Shown: one piece after another, positions 24,810-32,332 of the stretch
Layout of the letters: each line of letters opens with the position of its first letter
Numbering within the stretch: the stretch's first letter is position 1
Source: Oscillospiraceae bacterium
GTDB lineage: Bacteria; Bacillota; Clostridia; Oscillospirales; CAG-272
Direction of reading: 5' to 3'
Length of the DNA stretch: 41,566 nt
Assembly (NCBI GenBank): GCA_015063955.1
Contig: SVTD01000011.1
Span: 1 to 41,566 of the forward strand
Notes under the pieces: generated by a model
Database searches by the model: none
Seen by the model: the letters and a program-made list of their open reading frames with translations, nothing else
Told to the model about the DNA's origin: nothing
Program-made: the position numbers and the translations under genes

Positions 24810-25745
24810 TTTATTTGAGGATTCCTTTTTCAAGAGGTTGATCTCCACGATGGGGAGAGCAAACAAGTTGATCGGGAGAAGTGCCACCAGAACAAAGGAA
24901 TAGATAAGTCTGGTAGTATGCTCCTTATTCGTTCGCACTCTGATGCTGTAGAAATAATAGAGATAGATTATTCCCAGAAGGATGGCAACGGCCGCTGCCG
25001 CCGCGCTTACGAAGTGATAGGGCACGATCTTCAGAAAAGGAAGGATTGCCACTGCGGTGCATACGCTTTCGACACACAGGTAGGCAACGGAGATCCCTCC
25101 GCCTGAGAATTTCGTCTGCTCAGTATATTTCGCTTCCGGCTCGGGCCCCATTATCTTACTAAGGCGCTTATGAACCAGCCTTATCATCTGGAAGGAAAGT
25201 ATTCCCTTTGCGCCTGCGCCCATTATGAGAAGGCAGGGCACACAGCAGATCATAAGATCCTCGAAAAAGCTTGCAAACAGTGCGTTCTGAAGCCACTCTG
25301 CGGGGATCTTTTCATAAACCAGACCCACAGCCCAAAGATAAGTCGCTTTAAAGTCTACCTTCATAAGAAAATAATAGACGAGAAGCTCCGTGATATTCTG
25401 TATGAGCTGCATAACGGAGAAAACGAGAATGACCGTCAGCCTTTTGCATTTTCCGTAGCATATACCGCCTGCGATTCCTATAAGAAGGGCGGGGATGGCA
25501 TAGGAAAGAAGGACCTCGGGGGTAAGCAGAAGGGCGCATATCGCGCAGCCTGCCGCCGCCATAACGAGAGTCTTTTTTACTCCGCAGCTGAGAGAATATA
25601 TAGTAACGGGCAGAAAGGTCAGGATCATCAGAACACCCTGGATCACCTTTTGTCCGCCGGGGATTATTATGTGAAGAATTACGAAAACAGCAAGAAGGAT
25701 CGCACCGAGGGTGAGCTGTTTCGTTTTGCTTTGACTATTTTTCAT
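24804..25745 (-). CDS. Polytopic membrane protein, possibly DUF2232/YybS-like
   Basis: 313 residues with about eight hydrophobic helices, short loops, and a charged loop near GPEPEAKYTEQTK between two halves. The N-terminal block (TLGAILLAVFVILHIIIPGG, then LMILTFLPVTIYSLSCG) resembles YybS/DUF2232-type membrane proteins and also ECF S-components; I cannot decide. AAAGGA five bases before ATG supports the start. It is the last gene of the peptide cluster, behind the Cys-rich precursor and a stable hairpin, so a transporter or immunity role is conceivable but unproven. Confidence 0.6.
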   Translation of the reverse strand: MKNSQSKTKQLTLGAILLAVFVILHIIIPGGQKVIQGVLMILTFLPVTIYSLSCGVKKTLVMAAAGCAICALLLTPEVLLSYAIPALLIGIAGGICYGKCKRLTVILVFSVMQLIQNITELLVYYFLMKVDFKATYLWAVGLVYEKIPAEWLQNALFASFFEDLMICCVPCLLIMGAGAKGILSFQMIRLVHKRLSKIMGPEPEAKYTEQTKFSGGGISVAYLCVESVCTAVAILPFLKIVPYHFVSAAAAAVAILLGIIYLYYFYSIRVRTNKEHTTRLIYSFVLVALLPINLFALPIVEINLLKKESSNKE

Positions 25746-25770
25746 AACGGTCCTTTCTTAGTGATAGTGT

Positions 25771-25794
25771 CCTGCGCCGCAAAAGCGGCGCAGG
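25771..25794 (-). other. Stable hairpin after the precursor-peptide gene
   Basis: A perfect GC-rich 10-bp stem (CCTGCGCCGC / GCGGCGCAGG, loop of four) lies 13 bases after the stop of the 56-residue peptide. There is no T-run downstream on the minus strand, so it is more likely an mRNA stabiliser or partial terminator that raises precursor dosage over the gene behind it. Confidence 0.65.
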
Positions 25795-25806
25795 AATTTG
25801 AAACCA

Positions 25807-25977
25807 TCAGGAGAAGCAGTCAATGCAGGTTGCAGTGCAAAGACACCAGCTTGAGCAGCAGTCGCACATATCAAGGCAGCCGTCGCGTGCCTCGATCTCT
25901 CCGTTTGCAAGAGAGCTTGTCTCCTTGCTCTGCTCGTTGTACTGCTTGAACAGGTCAAAGATATTGCGGTTTTCCAT
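25807..25977 (-). CDS. Cys-rich RiPP precursor peptide, 56 residues
   Basis: Start ATG 25977, with AAAGGAG seven bases upstream. Residues 1-32 form a charged, Cys-free leader (MENRNIFDLFKQYNEQSKET..., ending NGEIEARD). Residues 33-56 form a core with eight Cys at positions 34, 38, 40, 41, 45, 47, 51 and 54, plus Ser and Thr. A soluble leader joined to a short Cys/Ser/Thr core beside a SPASM protein and a membrane protease is the classical layout of a ribosomally made, post-translationally modified peptide. Some clostridial Cys-rich bacteriocin-like precursors (the CLI_3235 type) look similar in outline, but I cannot confirm membership. Leader cleavage could fall near GEIEARDG. A metal-binding protein is the alternative. 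Confidence 0.8.
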   Translation of the reverse strand: MENRNIFDLFKQYNEQSKETSSLANGEIEARDGCLDMCDCCSSWCLCTATCIDCFS

Positions 25978-26023
25978 AACGTTTCTCCTTTCTCTGATTT
26001 TTTCCTGATTCCCTTTTGGGATA

Positions 26024-26986
26024 TCAGTCAAAAAAAGCAGTACCGAATGCGAGTGCATTCAGAATTGCATTTTTTACAACGTAATTTACCTGACGGACCT
26101 TTCCGTCACGGTATACCTCCAAAAGCCGCTCGCGAATACGGTCTACGGTTGCGCGGTAATAGGCGCAATCGGAATCGTTATCCGATCTGAGCGGGCATCC
26201 TCCCTGACAGTATGGGAAGAACTTACAGCCTGCCATACATCCCTCTCGCTTTTTGACCACCGCGGGAAGGATCTCTCCCACCGCCCTGCAGGAGAACAGC
26301 TCCGCGGGGCTCGTCTTTTCCCTGAGGGAGCCGAGGAGGGTGGTTTCGTCCTTTACGGCGTGGCACATATATACGTTAAGCTCTCCGTCCACCGCGAAGG
26401 TGTTACCGAAGCAGGAGGCGTGCCGGCAATTGGGAGAATGGGTTTGCATAACGAGCATATTGATTATATCGCAGTACGTATTTATACCGCGGGCTGAAGC
26501 ATCGTAAAGCCATTTATCGAAATGGTCGGGGCTTTCGGCAGTATACTCTGGATCCTTGAAGTTTGTGTGAAGCCCGAAGGAGGAAAAATATCCGTATACC
26601 GAAAGCTGGTCATCCCGCTCATCCACCGTCAGTCTGTGGACGATACCTGCCTTTCCAAGGGCTCTGACCACCTTAACGAGGCGGGGAGCCTGCTCCTTTT
26701 TTGAGTTAAGGTCTACCGTGAAGCCGTTTTTGCGAAGGACACGGCGAAGGCCTCTCGTAAAGCGGGGGATCTCATTAAAGGATGCGATATTCTTGAATCG
26801 GACTCTTTTTTTTCGGCTGAACTCCTTCTGTACCTCACAGAGGGCTTCAATATCCTTTGCGGTAGTCTTTCTTGGAAGATCCGTATGGACGGTAACGTTT
26901 CTTACGGAATCCGTGCCCAGGCGCTCAAGGACAAGCCTGTAATCTGCCCCCGAAAGATCGGGGCAATATATGTAAATACTTTTCAT
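26024..26986 (-). CDS. SPASM-domain peptide-maturation protein lacking the radical SAM motif
   Basis: 320 residues. The C-terminal part has nine Cys in a SPASM-like arrangement: C187, C192, C208, C223, then C250, C254, C260, C264 and C274 (GCMAGCKFFPYCQGGCP block). The first 180 residues look like a worn-down radical SAM barrel, but contain only two Cys (8 and 50) and no CX3CX2C. It therefore cannot cleave SAM in the usual way. It may bind the leader or core peptide, carry Fe-S clusters, or work with the radical SAM enzyme encoded at 23739-24623. Clostridial Cys-rich peptide loci are known to carry such companion maturation proteins. The start is ATG 26986, whose ATGA overlaps the preceding stop; GGAGGG is nine bases upstream. 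Confidence 0.7.
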   Translation of the reverse strand: MKSIYIYCPDLSGADYRLVLERLGTDSVRNVTVHTDLPRKTTAKDIEALCEVQKEFSRKKRVRFKNIASFNEIPRFTRGLRRVLRKNGFTVDLNSKKEQAPRLVKVVRALGKAGIVHRLTVDERDDQLSVYGYFSSFGLHTNFKDPEYTAESPDHFDKWLYDASARGINTYCDIINMLVMQTHSPNCRHASCFGNTFAVDGELNVYMCHAVKDETTLLGSLREKTSPAELFSCRAVGEILPAVVKKREGCMAGCKFFPYCQGGCPLRSDNDSDCAYYRATVDRIRERLLEVYRDGKVRQVNYVVKNAILNALAFGTAFFD

Positions 26987-27861
26987 GCCTTTGCCCTCCA
27001 TTCGTTGCCTTTACTGCAATGGAGAAGCTCCGGCAGATTATGCTCCTGAAGTATCAGTGCCGTTACTGAGGGGATGGAATTTCTGAGAATGCTTGAAAGT
27101 ATCTCCCCCTCGGGAGTAGTATCCTCAAGAGACGATATAAGGGCAGGATGCTTTTCATAAAGGGAGGAGATAAGAAGGCGAACCTCCTTATAATCGCTGA
27201 GAAGAAACTCACGAAAATCTGTTCCGCGCCGTGCCACGGGATTGAAGCGACCCTTTTTCAGGTCCTCGTCATAATCGTCCATAGCGTCGATGAAATATAG
27301 CCAGCGGGAGATCTCCCGAACGTAAGCCTTTACGTTATCCGATGCCGAGAATCCGGTATCGAGAACGGACACCATCATATCGGCAAAGCTGTCGCCTATT
27401 TGAAGAACGCTGCAATTTTTCTTTTCTGCCTCAACGATGGCGCGGTAGCCCTTACGGATCGCCTGATGTATCTCAGGGTAGTCACCCTTTGCGCGGTTTA
27501 TGACTCCCTTATAAAAGAACGCACCCGCCGCCGCCTTGAAGGAGCGCTCGTCGCTGATGTCGTCGGACATCTTCTCTGCCGCAAGCAGGATATTGACTGC
27601 GGCGATCTTCTTCCAGGTCTCGCCTGCGAAGTATTCTTTTTTACACTCCCTGCAGCCCGTACAGCTGAGCTTTTCGCATTGAGGGTTGGGATGAGCGTGA
27701 AGGGCGATGGCAAGGATCGTTACGTCGTAGCTCAGAAGCATTCTGGACAAAGTGCCGTAATGCATATCAAGCGCAAAGCACAGACCGCAGTAGTAGTTTC
27801 TATAGACTTCCTGTATCTGATAATCGCTGTACTGACTCAAAAAACGAAAGTATCCGAACAA
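26983..27861 (-). CDS. DUF5685 family protein (copy 1)
   Basis: 292 residues from a TTG at 27861 (GGTGAT three bases upstream). This start gives MFGYFRF, which matches the N-terminus MFGYIKP of the paralogue at 39712-40584. The longer start at 27927 would overlap the DUF92 gene and break that match. Shared landmarks are YCGLC (near 31), LSYD, a CSGC-like Cys cluster (CEKLSCTGCRECKK), DDISDE and DAMDDYDEDLKKGRFNP. The all-helical chain with two Asp-rich motifs, the second followed by a basic residue, recalls trans-isoprenyl diphosphate synthases and squalene-synthase-like enzymes. This likeness is inference; the family has no established function. Its stop overlaps the SPASM gene start. Confidence 0.75.
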   Translation of the reverse strand: MFGYFRFLSQYSDYQIQEVYRNYYCGLCFALDMHYGTLSRMLLSYDVTILAIALHAHPNPQCEKLSCTGCRECKKEYFAGETWKKIAAVNILLAAEKMSDDISDERSFKAAAGAFFYKGVINRAKGDYPEIHQAIRKGYRAIVEAEKKNCSVLQIGDSFADMMVSVLDTGFSASDNVKAYVREISRWLYFIDAMDDYDEDLKKGRFNPVARRGTDFREFLLSDYKEVRLLISSLYEKHPALISSLEDTTPEGEILSSILRNSIPSVTALILQEHNLPELLHCSKGNEWRAKA

Positions 27862-27890
27862 ATAATCACCAAGCTTTCTCTTGCACGGTG

Positions 27891-28673
27891 TTACAGCATC
27901 AGAACCAGCACTGCCGCCGCCGAGCAAAGGACGTTACTAATAATATTCACGCTGCAGTTATCAAGGTTTTTAATACCCGAGGCGTGAACCGTGGGAGTAT
28001 TGCAATGACTTTTCTTTTCCGTCAGGCATCCGCAAGCCTTGCAGGAAAGCTTTTCCTGGAAAAGATCTCCGATAACACTGTCGATAAGACAGCCGAGATT
28101 TGCAAAAACAAGAACTGCCAGCGCTTCGCCGACGTTTCTGAAAAAGGCGAAATAAATAAGGGTCATAAATACCGTTGAGGCAAAGGATGAAAGAGTTCCG
28201 AGAAGGGATACTCCCCCCGAAAGGCCTCGGGGTACGGGGCGAAGGCGGCAAATGCTGACGGGGTCCTTTTTCGAAAGGACGCCCACGTCGGAGGCGATGC
28301 TGTCAGCCAGGGCCTCCGCAAGGGCTACGGCAAAGCCCACGATAAAGGCTCTGTGCTCAAAAACGCCGTAAAGCACTATGCAAACTGTAGCAGGCAGACC
28401 GTTTGCGGCAACCTGGATGAAATCCCTGGGGCCGCTTTTTTTATTCATGCCGCCGAATATATTTTCGGTGCGCCCCTTTAAGAAATGGTCCACAACGGCA
28501 ATTGTCATATAAGCAAGAAGCAAAAACACAAGCCCGAACCAGCCTCCGAAAAAGCAGGAGCACACTATTATAACCACCGCCTCAAGGGCGGCAGCAACGG
28601 TCAGGGCACGTGCCTTTACCGTTATCAGCGCGGTAAGCGCCCCTGCAAGGGCACCGACTATAAGATACTGCAT
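27891..28673 (-). CDS. DUF92 membrane protein, TMEM19/VTE6-like
   Basis: 260 residues, about six membrane helices. FGGMNKKSGPRDFIQVAANG (near 73-92) and LADSIASDVGVLSKKDPVSI (near 122) are the DUF92 signatures. Plant VTE6, a member, converts phytyl phosphate to phytyl diphosphate. The bacterial function is not settled, but a prenyl-phosphate kinase is the best family-based guess. It stands next to a VTE5-like kinase gene (45 bases), and together they could turn a prenyl alcohol into its diphosphate. A CTP/ATP-dependent lipid kinase acting on another polyprenol is the alternative. The ribosome site (AAAGGA) is rather far, 13 bases from ATG 28673. Confidence 0.8.
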   Translation of the reverse strand: MQYLIVGALAGALTALITVKARALTVAAALEAVVIIVCSCFFGGWFGLVFLLLAYMTIAVVDHFLKGRTENIFGGMNKKSGPRDFIQVAANGLPATVCIVLYGVFEHRAFIVGFAVALAEALADSIASDVGVLSKKDPVSICRLRPVPRGLSGGVSLLGTLSSFASTVFMTLIYFAFFRNVGEALAVLVFANLGCLIDSVIGDLFQEKLSCKACGCLTEKKSHCNTPTVHASGIKNLDNCSVNIISNVLCSAAAVLVLML

Positions 28674-28718
28674 AAAAATCTCGATTCCTTTTGGGCTCAG
28701 GTTCCAAAGCCGCAGATT

Positions 28719-29378
28719 TTACCGTGCCATCTGTAAAAACAGGGTGGACAGCGCCATTACGCCGAATGGCAGGGAAAAATTATCAAGTCCTTTGCCCACA
28801 AGCTCAAGAAGTCCCGATGCAAGGCCGAGCAGGAGCACCTGCCAGAGCGCCAGGGGTGCGGGCAGGATGAGCATAAACAGGTAAATGCCGATAACGGAAA
28901 ACACCACGGCACCGACAGTGCCGAAAAGGGATTTTTCCTTGGTTATCTTAATATTTCCGCGACGGATGTATCCGCCGCAAAGAGCCGCCGCCGCATCTCC
29001 GAAGGAAAGGCAGAAAACGGCGATACCGTAAGGGATGAGAGTCATCGGAAAAACAAGGGAGACCGCGGACATTACCGTCATACTGATAGCATAAAACACG
29101 GTGCCGAAGTGGTTTTTCTCATCCTCACGCTCAAACATTTTGAATATTTTAAGCTTATATGAAGCGTAATTGATGATGATAAAGCTGAAGGGTACCACCA
29201 GGAAATGCCAGGTGCCTGCGTGATAACGGTAAAGTATCAGCCACACGAAGCCTATAAAAAAGTGGATTACCTTTCTTGATATCTCCACGTCAAAGCGGAA
29301 TATCTTCTGAAAGGCGCCGATAAGAAGGATAACGCCGAAGAGGTAAGCATAGGATAGCAGATAACCGCTAAGGATCAT
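28719..29378 (-). CDS. Phytol/dolichol-kinase-like membrane protein (VTE5/SEC59/DGK1 type)
   Basis: 219 residues, about seven membrane helices. ISRKVIHFFIGFVWLILY near residue 34, FGDAAAALCGGYIRRG near 126 and a KEKSLFGTVGAV motif near 147 are typical of the CTP-dependent polyprenol/phytol kinase and phosphatidate-cytidylyltransferase-like family. It should phosphorylate a lipid alcohol at the membrane. Its ATG overlaps the stop of the M50-like gene (ATGA), so the two are translationally coupled. With the DUF92 gene next door it forms a VTE5/VTE6-like pair. Confidence 0.82.
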   Translation of the reverse strand: MILSGYLLSYAYLFGVILLIGAFQKIFRFDVEISRKVIHFFIGFVWLILYRYHAGTWHFLVVPFSFIIINYASYKLKIFKMFEREDEKNHFGTVFYAISMTVMSAVSLVFPMTLIPYGIAVFCLSFGDAAAALCGGYIRRGNIKITKEKSLFGTVGAVVFSVIGIYLFMLILPAPLALWQVLLLGLASGLLELVGKGLDNFSLPFGVMALSTLFLQMAR

Positions 29379-29893
29379 TCTTTCTTCTCTCTTTCTTGTT
29401 TAATGCGTCTTATATACGCTCTGTCGGGGCTCTGCGGAATAAGGAGATTTGCCAGAGCATTCACCAAAGAGACAGCCCCGAAGCAAAGAAGAAATGATCT
29501 GAGAGCGCCATCCGAAAAAAAGCTTAATACGAGCGCCGCCGCCGAAAGCACAACGCAGAAAAGTCCGCCGCTGAGAAGGGCAACGCAGTAGCGCCAGAAC
29601 GCCACCTCGGGATGATACTCGCAGGTGCAGCTCGCAGAATAAAGGCGCTTTTTCTTATCTATCCGCAGTCCCCTTCCCCGTTCAAAAACGAACCATGAGA
29701 TTACGGTACGCTTCCAATTAAGGGCAAGGATATTGTAGGCTATAAAATGACCCGTTTCGTGAAACAGATTTGCGATCCAGTTGCAGACAGCCGCCCCAAG
29801 CACAAAGGTGAAGATGCCAAAGGGATAAAGCCATAAAAGTATCCCGTATCCAAAGACCGCGGCAATGCAGAAAGACAGCTTAAGATAAAACAT
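29375..29893 (-). CDS. M50-like (site-2) membrane metalloprotease
   Basis: 172 residues from ATG 29893 (GGGAGG eight bases upstream; longer in-frame starts have no good site and reach into the promoter). Four to five membrane helices. LFHETGHFIAYN (about 43-54) holds the zinc motif HExxH in a membrane segment. ANLLIPQSPDRAYI near the C-terminus matches the second M50 motif (N-x-x-P and a downstream Asp) that supplies the third zinc ligand. A distant clostridial peptide-export or leader-cleaving role is plausible because it heads the operon that ends in the Cys-rich precursor; cleavage of a membrane anti-sigma factor is the alternative. Confidence 0.7.
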   Translation of the reverse strand: MFYLKLSFCIAAVFGYGILLWLYPFGIFTFVLGAAVCNWIANLFHETGHFIAYNILALNWKRTVISWFVFERGRGLRIDKKKRLYSASCTCEYHPEVAFWRYCVALLSGGLFCVVLSAAALVLSFFSDGALRSFLLCFGAVSLVNALANLLIPQSPDRAYIRRIKQEREKKE

Positions 29894-29935
29894 AATCATA
29901 TCCTCCCGCATTTTTCGCATATTTTGACGTTTTTT

Positions 29936-29964
29936 ATTATAAAACAAATTATTCATAATTACAA
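29936..29964 (-). promoter_or_regulatory. Promoter of the Cys-rich peptide cluster
   Basis: Minus-strand TTGTAA (29964-29959), 17-base spacer, perfect TATAAT (29941-29936). It can drive the whole run of seven genes down to 24804; I see no strong terminator in between. Confidence 0.75.
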
Positions 29965-30004
29965 TACACATTTTTTACAAAAACCCACAGATTTGCACAC
30001 TTTA

Positions 30005-30465
30005 ATACATTTGTGTAACAAATAACCGACAGCTCCCCCCAAAGTCGCACGCAGTGGATGAGGACGGGGGGACGCAAAACCTTTTTTGAAAAAAAGGTTC
30101 TGCACTCCAAAAAACTTTGAACTATTGGTGTAGATGAACTTTACAAGGCAAAAGTTGCAGGGCAAAGCCCTGCGGCGCTTACAGCGCCAGCCAACGCGGG
30201 AAAACCCCGAAAATGAACTCGTTCATTTTCGGGGTTATTCCTGTATAGCGTTGGCTTTTGCCTTTTCGCTATCTTTGTTTTTTGAAGTTTTTTGCGGAGC
30301 GCCGTACGATTATTGTTCTCTTTGGCTTCGCCTTTCGGCGAAGCGGGTGCGAAATTGCTGAGGCTACAATTATTGTTTTCTTTATTTTCGCACTAAAAAG
30401 CGACCGTTTCCTTATTACTTGAACTGTTCGATAAACCCGAATATCAAAAAACTGTGATCAAGCGT
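30005..30465. other. Gene-free, hairpin-dense intergenic block
   Basis: About 460 bases between divergent or unrelated genes without a credible gene. It contains CCCCCC/GGGGGG arms around 30033-30071, a hairpin AACCTTTTT/AAAAAGGTT near 30078-30099, the cloverleaf element listed separately (30145-30264) and a hairpin GCTTCGCC/GGCGAAGC (30325-30332 and 30337-30344). It looks like an accumulation of palindromic repeats or a remnant mobile unit. Confidence 0.6.
30145..30264. repeat. Cloverleaf-like structured element of 120 bases
   Basis: A 9-bp closing stem (AAGGCAAAA 30145-30153 with TTTTGCCTT 30256-30264) encloses three arms: a 7-bp hairpin (30157-30173, loop AAA), a 6-bp hairpin (30174-30188, loop TAC), and an 8-bp stem (30190-30197 with 30248-30255) that carries a perfect 13-bp hairpin (30205-30217 and 30222-30234, loop CTCG). 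Every arm has perfect base pairing, so the fold is not chance. It could be a noncoding RNA, a palindromic MITE-like unit or a recombination hot spot. Confidence 0.7.
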
Positions 30466-30467
30466 AA

Positions 30468-30500
30468 AGAAGGCAGTTGCGTACAATGCAACTGCCTTCT
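30468..30500 (-). terminator. Terminator of the GNAT gene
   Basis: 13-bp perfect stem (30468-30480 and 30488-30500), loop of seven, two bases beyond the GNAT stop codon. The T-run on the minus strand is short (CTTTAC). Confidence 0.65.
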
Positions 30501-30502
30501 CT

Positions 30503-30973
30503 TTATAATATCTGCTCCATACCGATCTTTTGGACGGAAAGCCCCATTTTTTCATAAAACTTTATTGCGGGGCCGTTCAGTGCCCAGACGTTCAGAGTTA
30601 CGTTATAGCAGCCCTCGCTCCTTGCAAATTCAAGGGCATAGCGATAAAGTGCTTCACCGATATGCTGCCCCCTGTGGCTCTCATCAACACAAAGATCATC
30701 TATATAAAGAGTCTTGATATCCGTCAGAATATTATCGTTCTTTTCCTGCCTGAATATGCAAAAGCAGTAGCCGAGAACTTTTTCATCCTCATCCGTACAA
30801 ACGAAAACGGGACGCTCTTCGTTACAAAGAAGGGCAGAAAGCTCCATCTCCGTATACTTCACAGCTCCCGTACGAAAAAGATCGGGCCTTCCTCTGTGAT
30901 GCACCTCAAGCACCTGTGAGAGAAGGTTAAGAAGTCCTTTTATGTCTTTTTTCTCTGCTTTTCTGATATTCAT
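30503..30973 (-). CDS. GNAT family N-acetyltransferase
   Basis: 156 residues. The acetyl-CoA site is clear: LYIDDLCVDESHRGQHIGEA (about 88-107), with the R/Q-x-x-G-x-G/A-type loop RGQHIG, followed by LNVWALNGPAIKFYEKMGL, the C-terminal GNAT motif. Starts MNIRKAEKKDI, as many RimI-like members do. It acetylates an amine on an unknown small molecule or protein. GAGG lies eight bases before ATG, and a good promoter precedes it. Confidence 0.9.
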   Translation of the reverse strand: MNIRKAEKKDIKGLLNLLSQVLEVHHRGRPDLFRTGAVKYTEMELSALLCNEERPVFVCTDEDEKVLGYCFCIFRQEKNDNILTDIKTLYIDDLCVDESHRGQHIGEALYRYALEFARSEGCYNVTLNVWALNGPAIKFYEKMGLSVQKIGMEQIL

Positions 30974-31009
30974 AGCCTGTGCCTCTATTTCGTAGATCTT
31001 CTTTTGGAG

Positions 31010-31038
31010 ATTTTACCACATTATTTCTCCTCTTTCAA
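31010..31038 (-). promoter_or_regulatory. Promoter of the GNAT gene
   Basis: Minus-strand TTGAAA (31038-31033), 17-base spacer, TAAAAT (31015-31010). Confidence 0.75.
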
Positions 31039-31086
31039 GAACGAAACGTATAAAAATGTCAATTCCAAACGAAACCCCGCGTTTCA

Positions 31087-31115
31087 TTGACAAAGTTTGC
31101 GGAATATGTTACTAT
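31087..31115 (+). promoter_or_regulatory. Promoter of the acyltransferase gene
   Basis: TTGACA (31087-31092), 17-base spacer, TACTAT (31110-31115) with an upstream TG; 28 bases before ATG 31144. It is back-to-back with the GNAT promoter. Confidence 0.75.
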
Positions 31116-31143
31116 ATAGCATATTAATCAATGGGGGTATCCT

Positions 31144-32190
31144 ATGATAGCTCTGCCAATAATTCTTGTGGTAATTACCCTTATCGGAGTAAGGTTTTCA
31201 GGCTTTCATAAAGACTATGCCGGCATTTCCCAGACGACTGCCGTAAAGGGCTTTTTTGCCGCCGTCATCGTTATGAGCCATTTGCTTGGCTACGTAACTT
31301 CTCTTGCCCATCCCACAGAGGAGATATACAGAACGGTCATTAACCATATCGGTCAGCTTATGGTAGCCATGTTCTTTTTCTATTCGGGTTACGGCGTAGT
31401 TGTATCCTATCAGAAAAAAGGCGATTATTACAACACCTTTTTGAAAAACCGTCTTTTGAAGGTTCTGGTTCATTTCGATATCGCCGTGCTTTTGTTTGCA
31501 ATAATGAATCTCGTTCTTTCCATCAGCTATGATAAGGCCCAATACATTACCTGCTGGGTGGGCTGGGGCAGCATCGGAAACTCCAACTGGTTCATTTTTG
31601 ACACCCTTGTTTTCTACTTTATTGCTTTCATTGCAATGACGGTACGTGAATATACTAAAACGGATATGAAGATCTTTGCATCGGTGGTATCTGTTCTCTG
31701 CCTTTTCTTCTGGGCAATAATGGCTATCCTCTACGGAAAGGCTGCTACCTGGTGGTACGATACGGTGCTCTGCTTCCCTGTGGGAATCTGGTATGCGGTA
31801 TTCAAGGATAAGATAGATGCCTTTGCGAAAAAATGGTACTTCTATCTGCCTACTCTCGCACTCCTTTCGCTTGGCTTTGCCTTCCTGTACGGCCGCCGCT
31901 TCTACGTTGAATACTATTCCCTTCTCGCCCCCGTATTCTGCCTGCTTCTTACCTGGGTGACAATGAAGGTCAAATTTGACAATAAGATCCTCGGATGGCT
32001 GGGCAAGCATTCCTTTTCTATCTACATAATACAGCGAATTCCCATGGTCATTCTCACTCACCTCGGGCTGAACAAAAACAACAACGTTTTCGCTTTGCTT
32101 GTCGTTATCACGGTTCTTCTCTCAGCCTGGCTGTTCTCCCTCCTTCTCTCTCAGGTGGATAAGCTGATCTTCAAAAAGAAAAAATCCTGA
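31144..32190 (+). CDS. Acyltransferase-3 family membrane protein
   Basis: 348 residues with about ten membrane helices. TTAVKGFFAAVIVMSHL near the start has the family's K-G/R plus helix with His; YSGYGVVVSYQKKG, LKNRLLKVLVHF and LGKHSFSIYIIQRIPM near the C-terminus are family landmarks. Members O-acylate cell-surface polysaccharides, peptidoglycan or lipids on the outer face of the membrane. The substrate is unknown. The nearby operon builds peptidoglycan, but this gene has its own promoter and terminator. Confidence 0.8.
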   Translation: MIALPIILVVITLIGVRFSGFHKDYAGISQTTAVKGFFAAVIVMSHLLGYVTSLAHPTEEIYRTVINHIGQLMVAMFFFYSGYGVVVSYQKKGDYYNTFLKNRLLKVLVHFDIAVLLFAIMNLVLSISYDKAQYITCWVGWGSIGNSNWFIFDTLVFYFIAFIAMTVREYTKTDMKIFASVVSVLCLFFWAIMAILYGKAATWWYDTVLCFPVGIWYAVFKDKIDAFAKKWYFYLPTLALLSLGFAFLYGRRFYVEYYSLLAPVFCLLLTWVTMKVKFDNKILGWLGKHSFSIYIIQRIPMVILTHLGLNKNNNVFALLVVITVLLSAWLFSLLLSQVDKLIFKKKKS

Positions 32191-32195
32191 TCCCT

Positions 32196-32231
32196 GAGGC
32201 TGTCGAACTTAAATGCGACAGCCTCTTTTTT
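32196..32231 (+). terminator. Terminator of the acyltransferase gene
   Basis: Perfect 10-bp stem GAGGCTGTCG/CGACAGCCTC (32196-32205 and 32216-32225) followed by TTTTTT. It shares the GGCTGTCG core with other terminators of the window. Confidence 0.9.
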
Positions 32232-32288
32232 GTCCTATCTAACTTTTTCTAAAAATATGCCGACCCCCTTTATTTTTCTTATATTGTA

Positions 32289-32297
32289 TGTTATAAT
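32289..32297 (+). promoter_or_regulatory. Extended -10 promoter of the peptidoglycan operon
   Basis: TGTTATAAT (32289-32297), with a weak -35, 35 bases before the first start codon. No other strong promoter is visible up to 38502. Confidence 0.7.
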
Positions 32298-32332
32298 AAT
32301 ATGAATAATTATTTTAACAAAGAGGTAACGTT

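Noticed and set aside
25170..25949. Plus-strand open frame of about 260 codons opposite the membrane-protein gene
   Set aside because: It is antisense to a membrane protein with a good ribosome site, has an unnatural composition and no ribosome site of its own.
26024..26986. Functional radical SAM enzyme
   Set aside because: The C-terminal SPASM-like cysteines are present, but no CX3CX2C occurs in the first 180 residues.
27862..27927. Longer N-terminus of DUF5685 copy 1
   Set aside because: It would overlap the DUF92 gene by 37 bases, has no matching sequence in copy 2, and the TTG at 27861 has GGTGAT in place and yields the family N-terminus.
31198..32061. Long minus-strand open frame opposite the acyltransferase gene
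   Set aside because: The plus-strand frame has clear acyltransferase-3 motifs, promoter and terminator; the antisense product resembles nothing.
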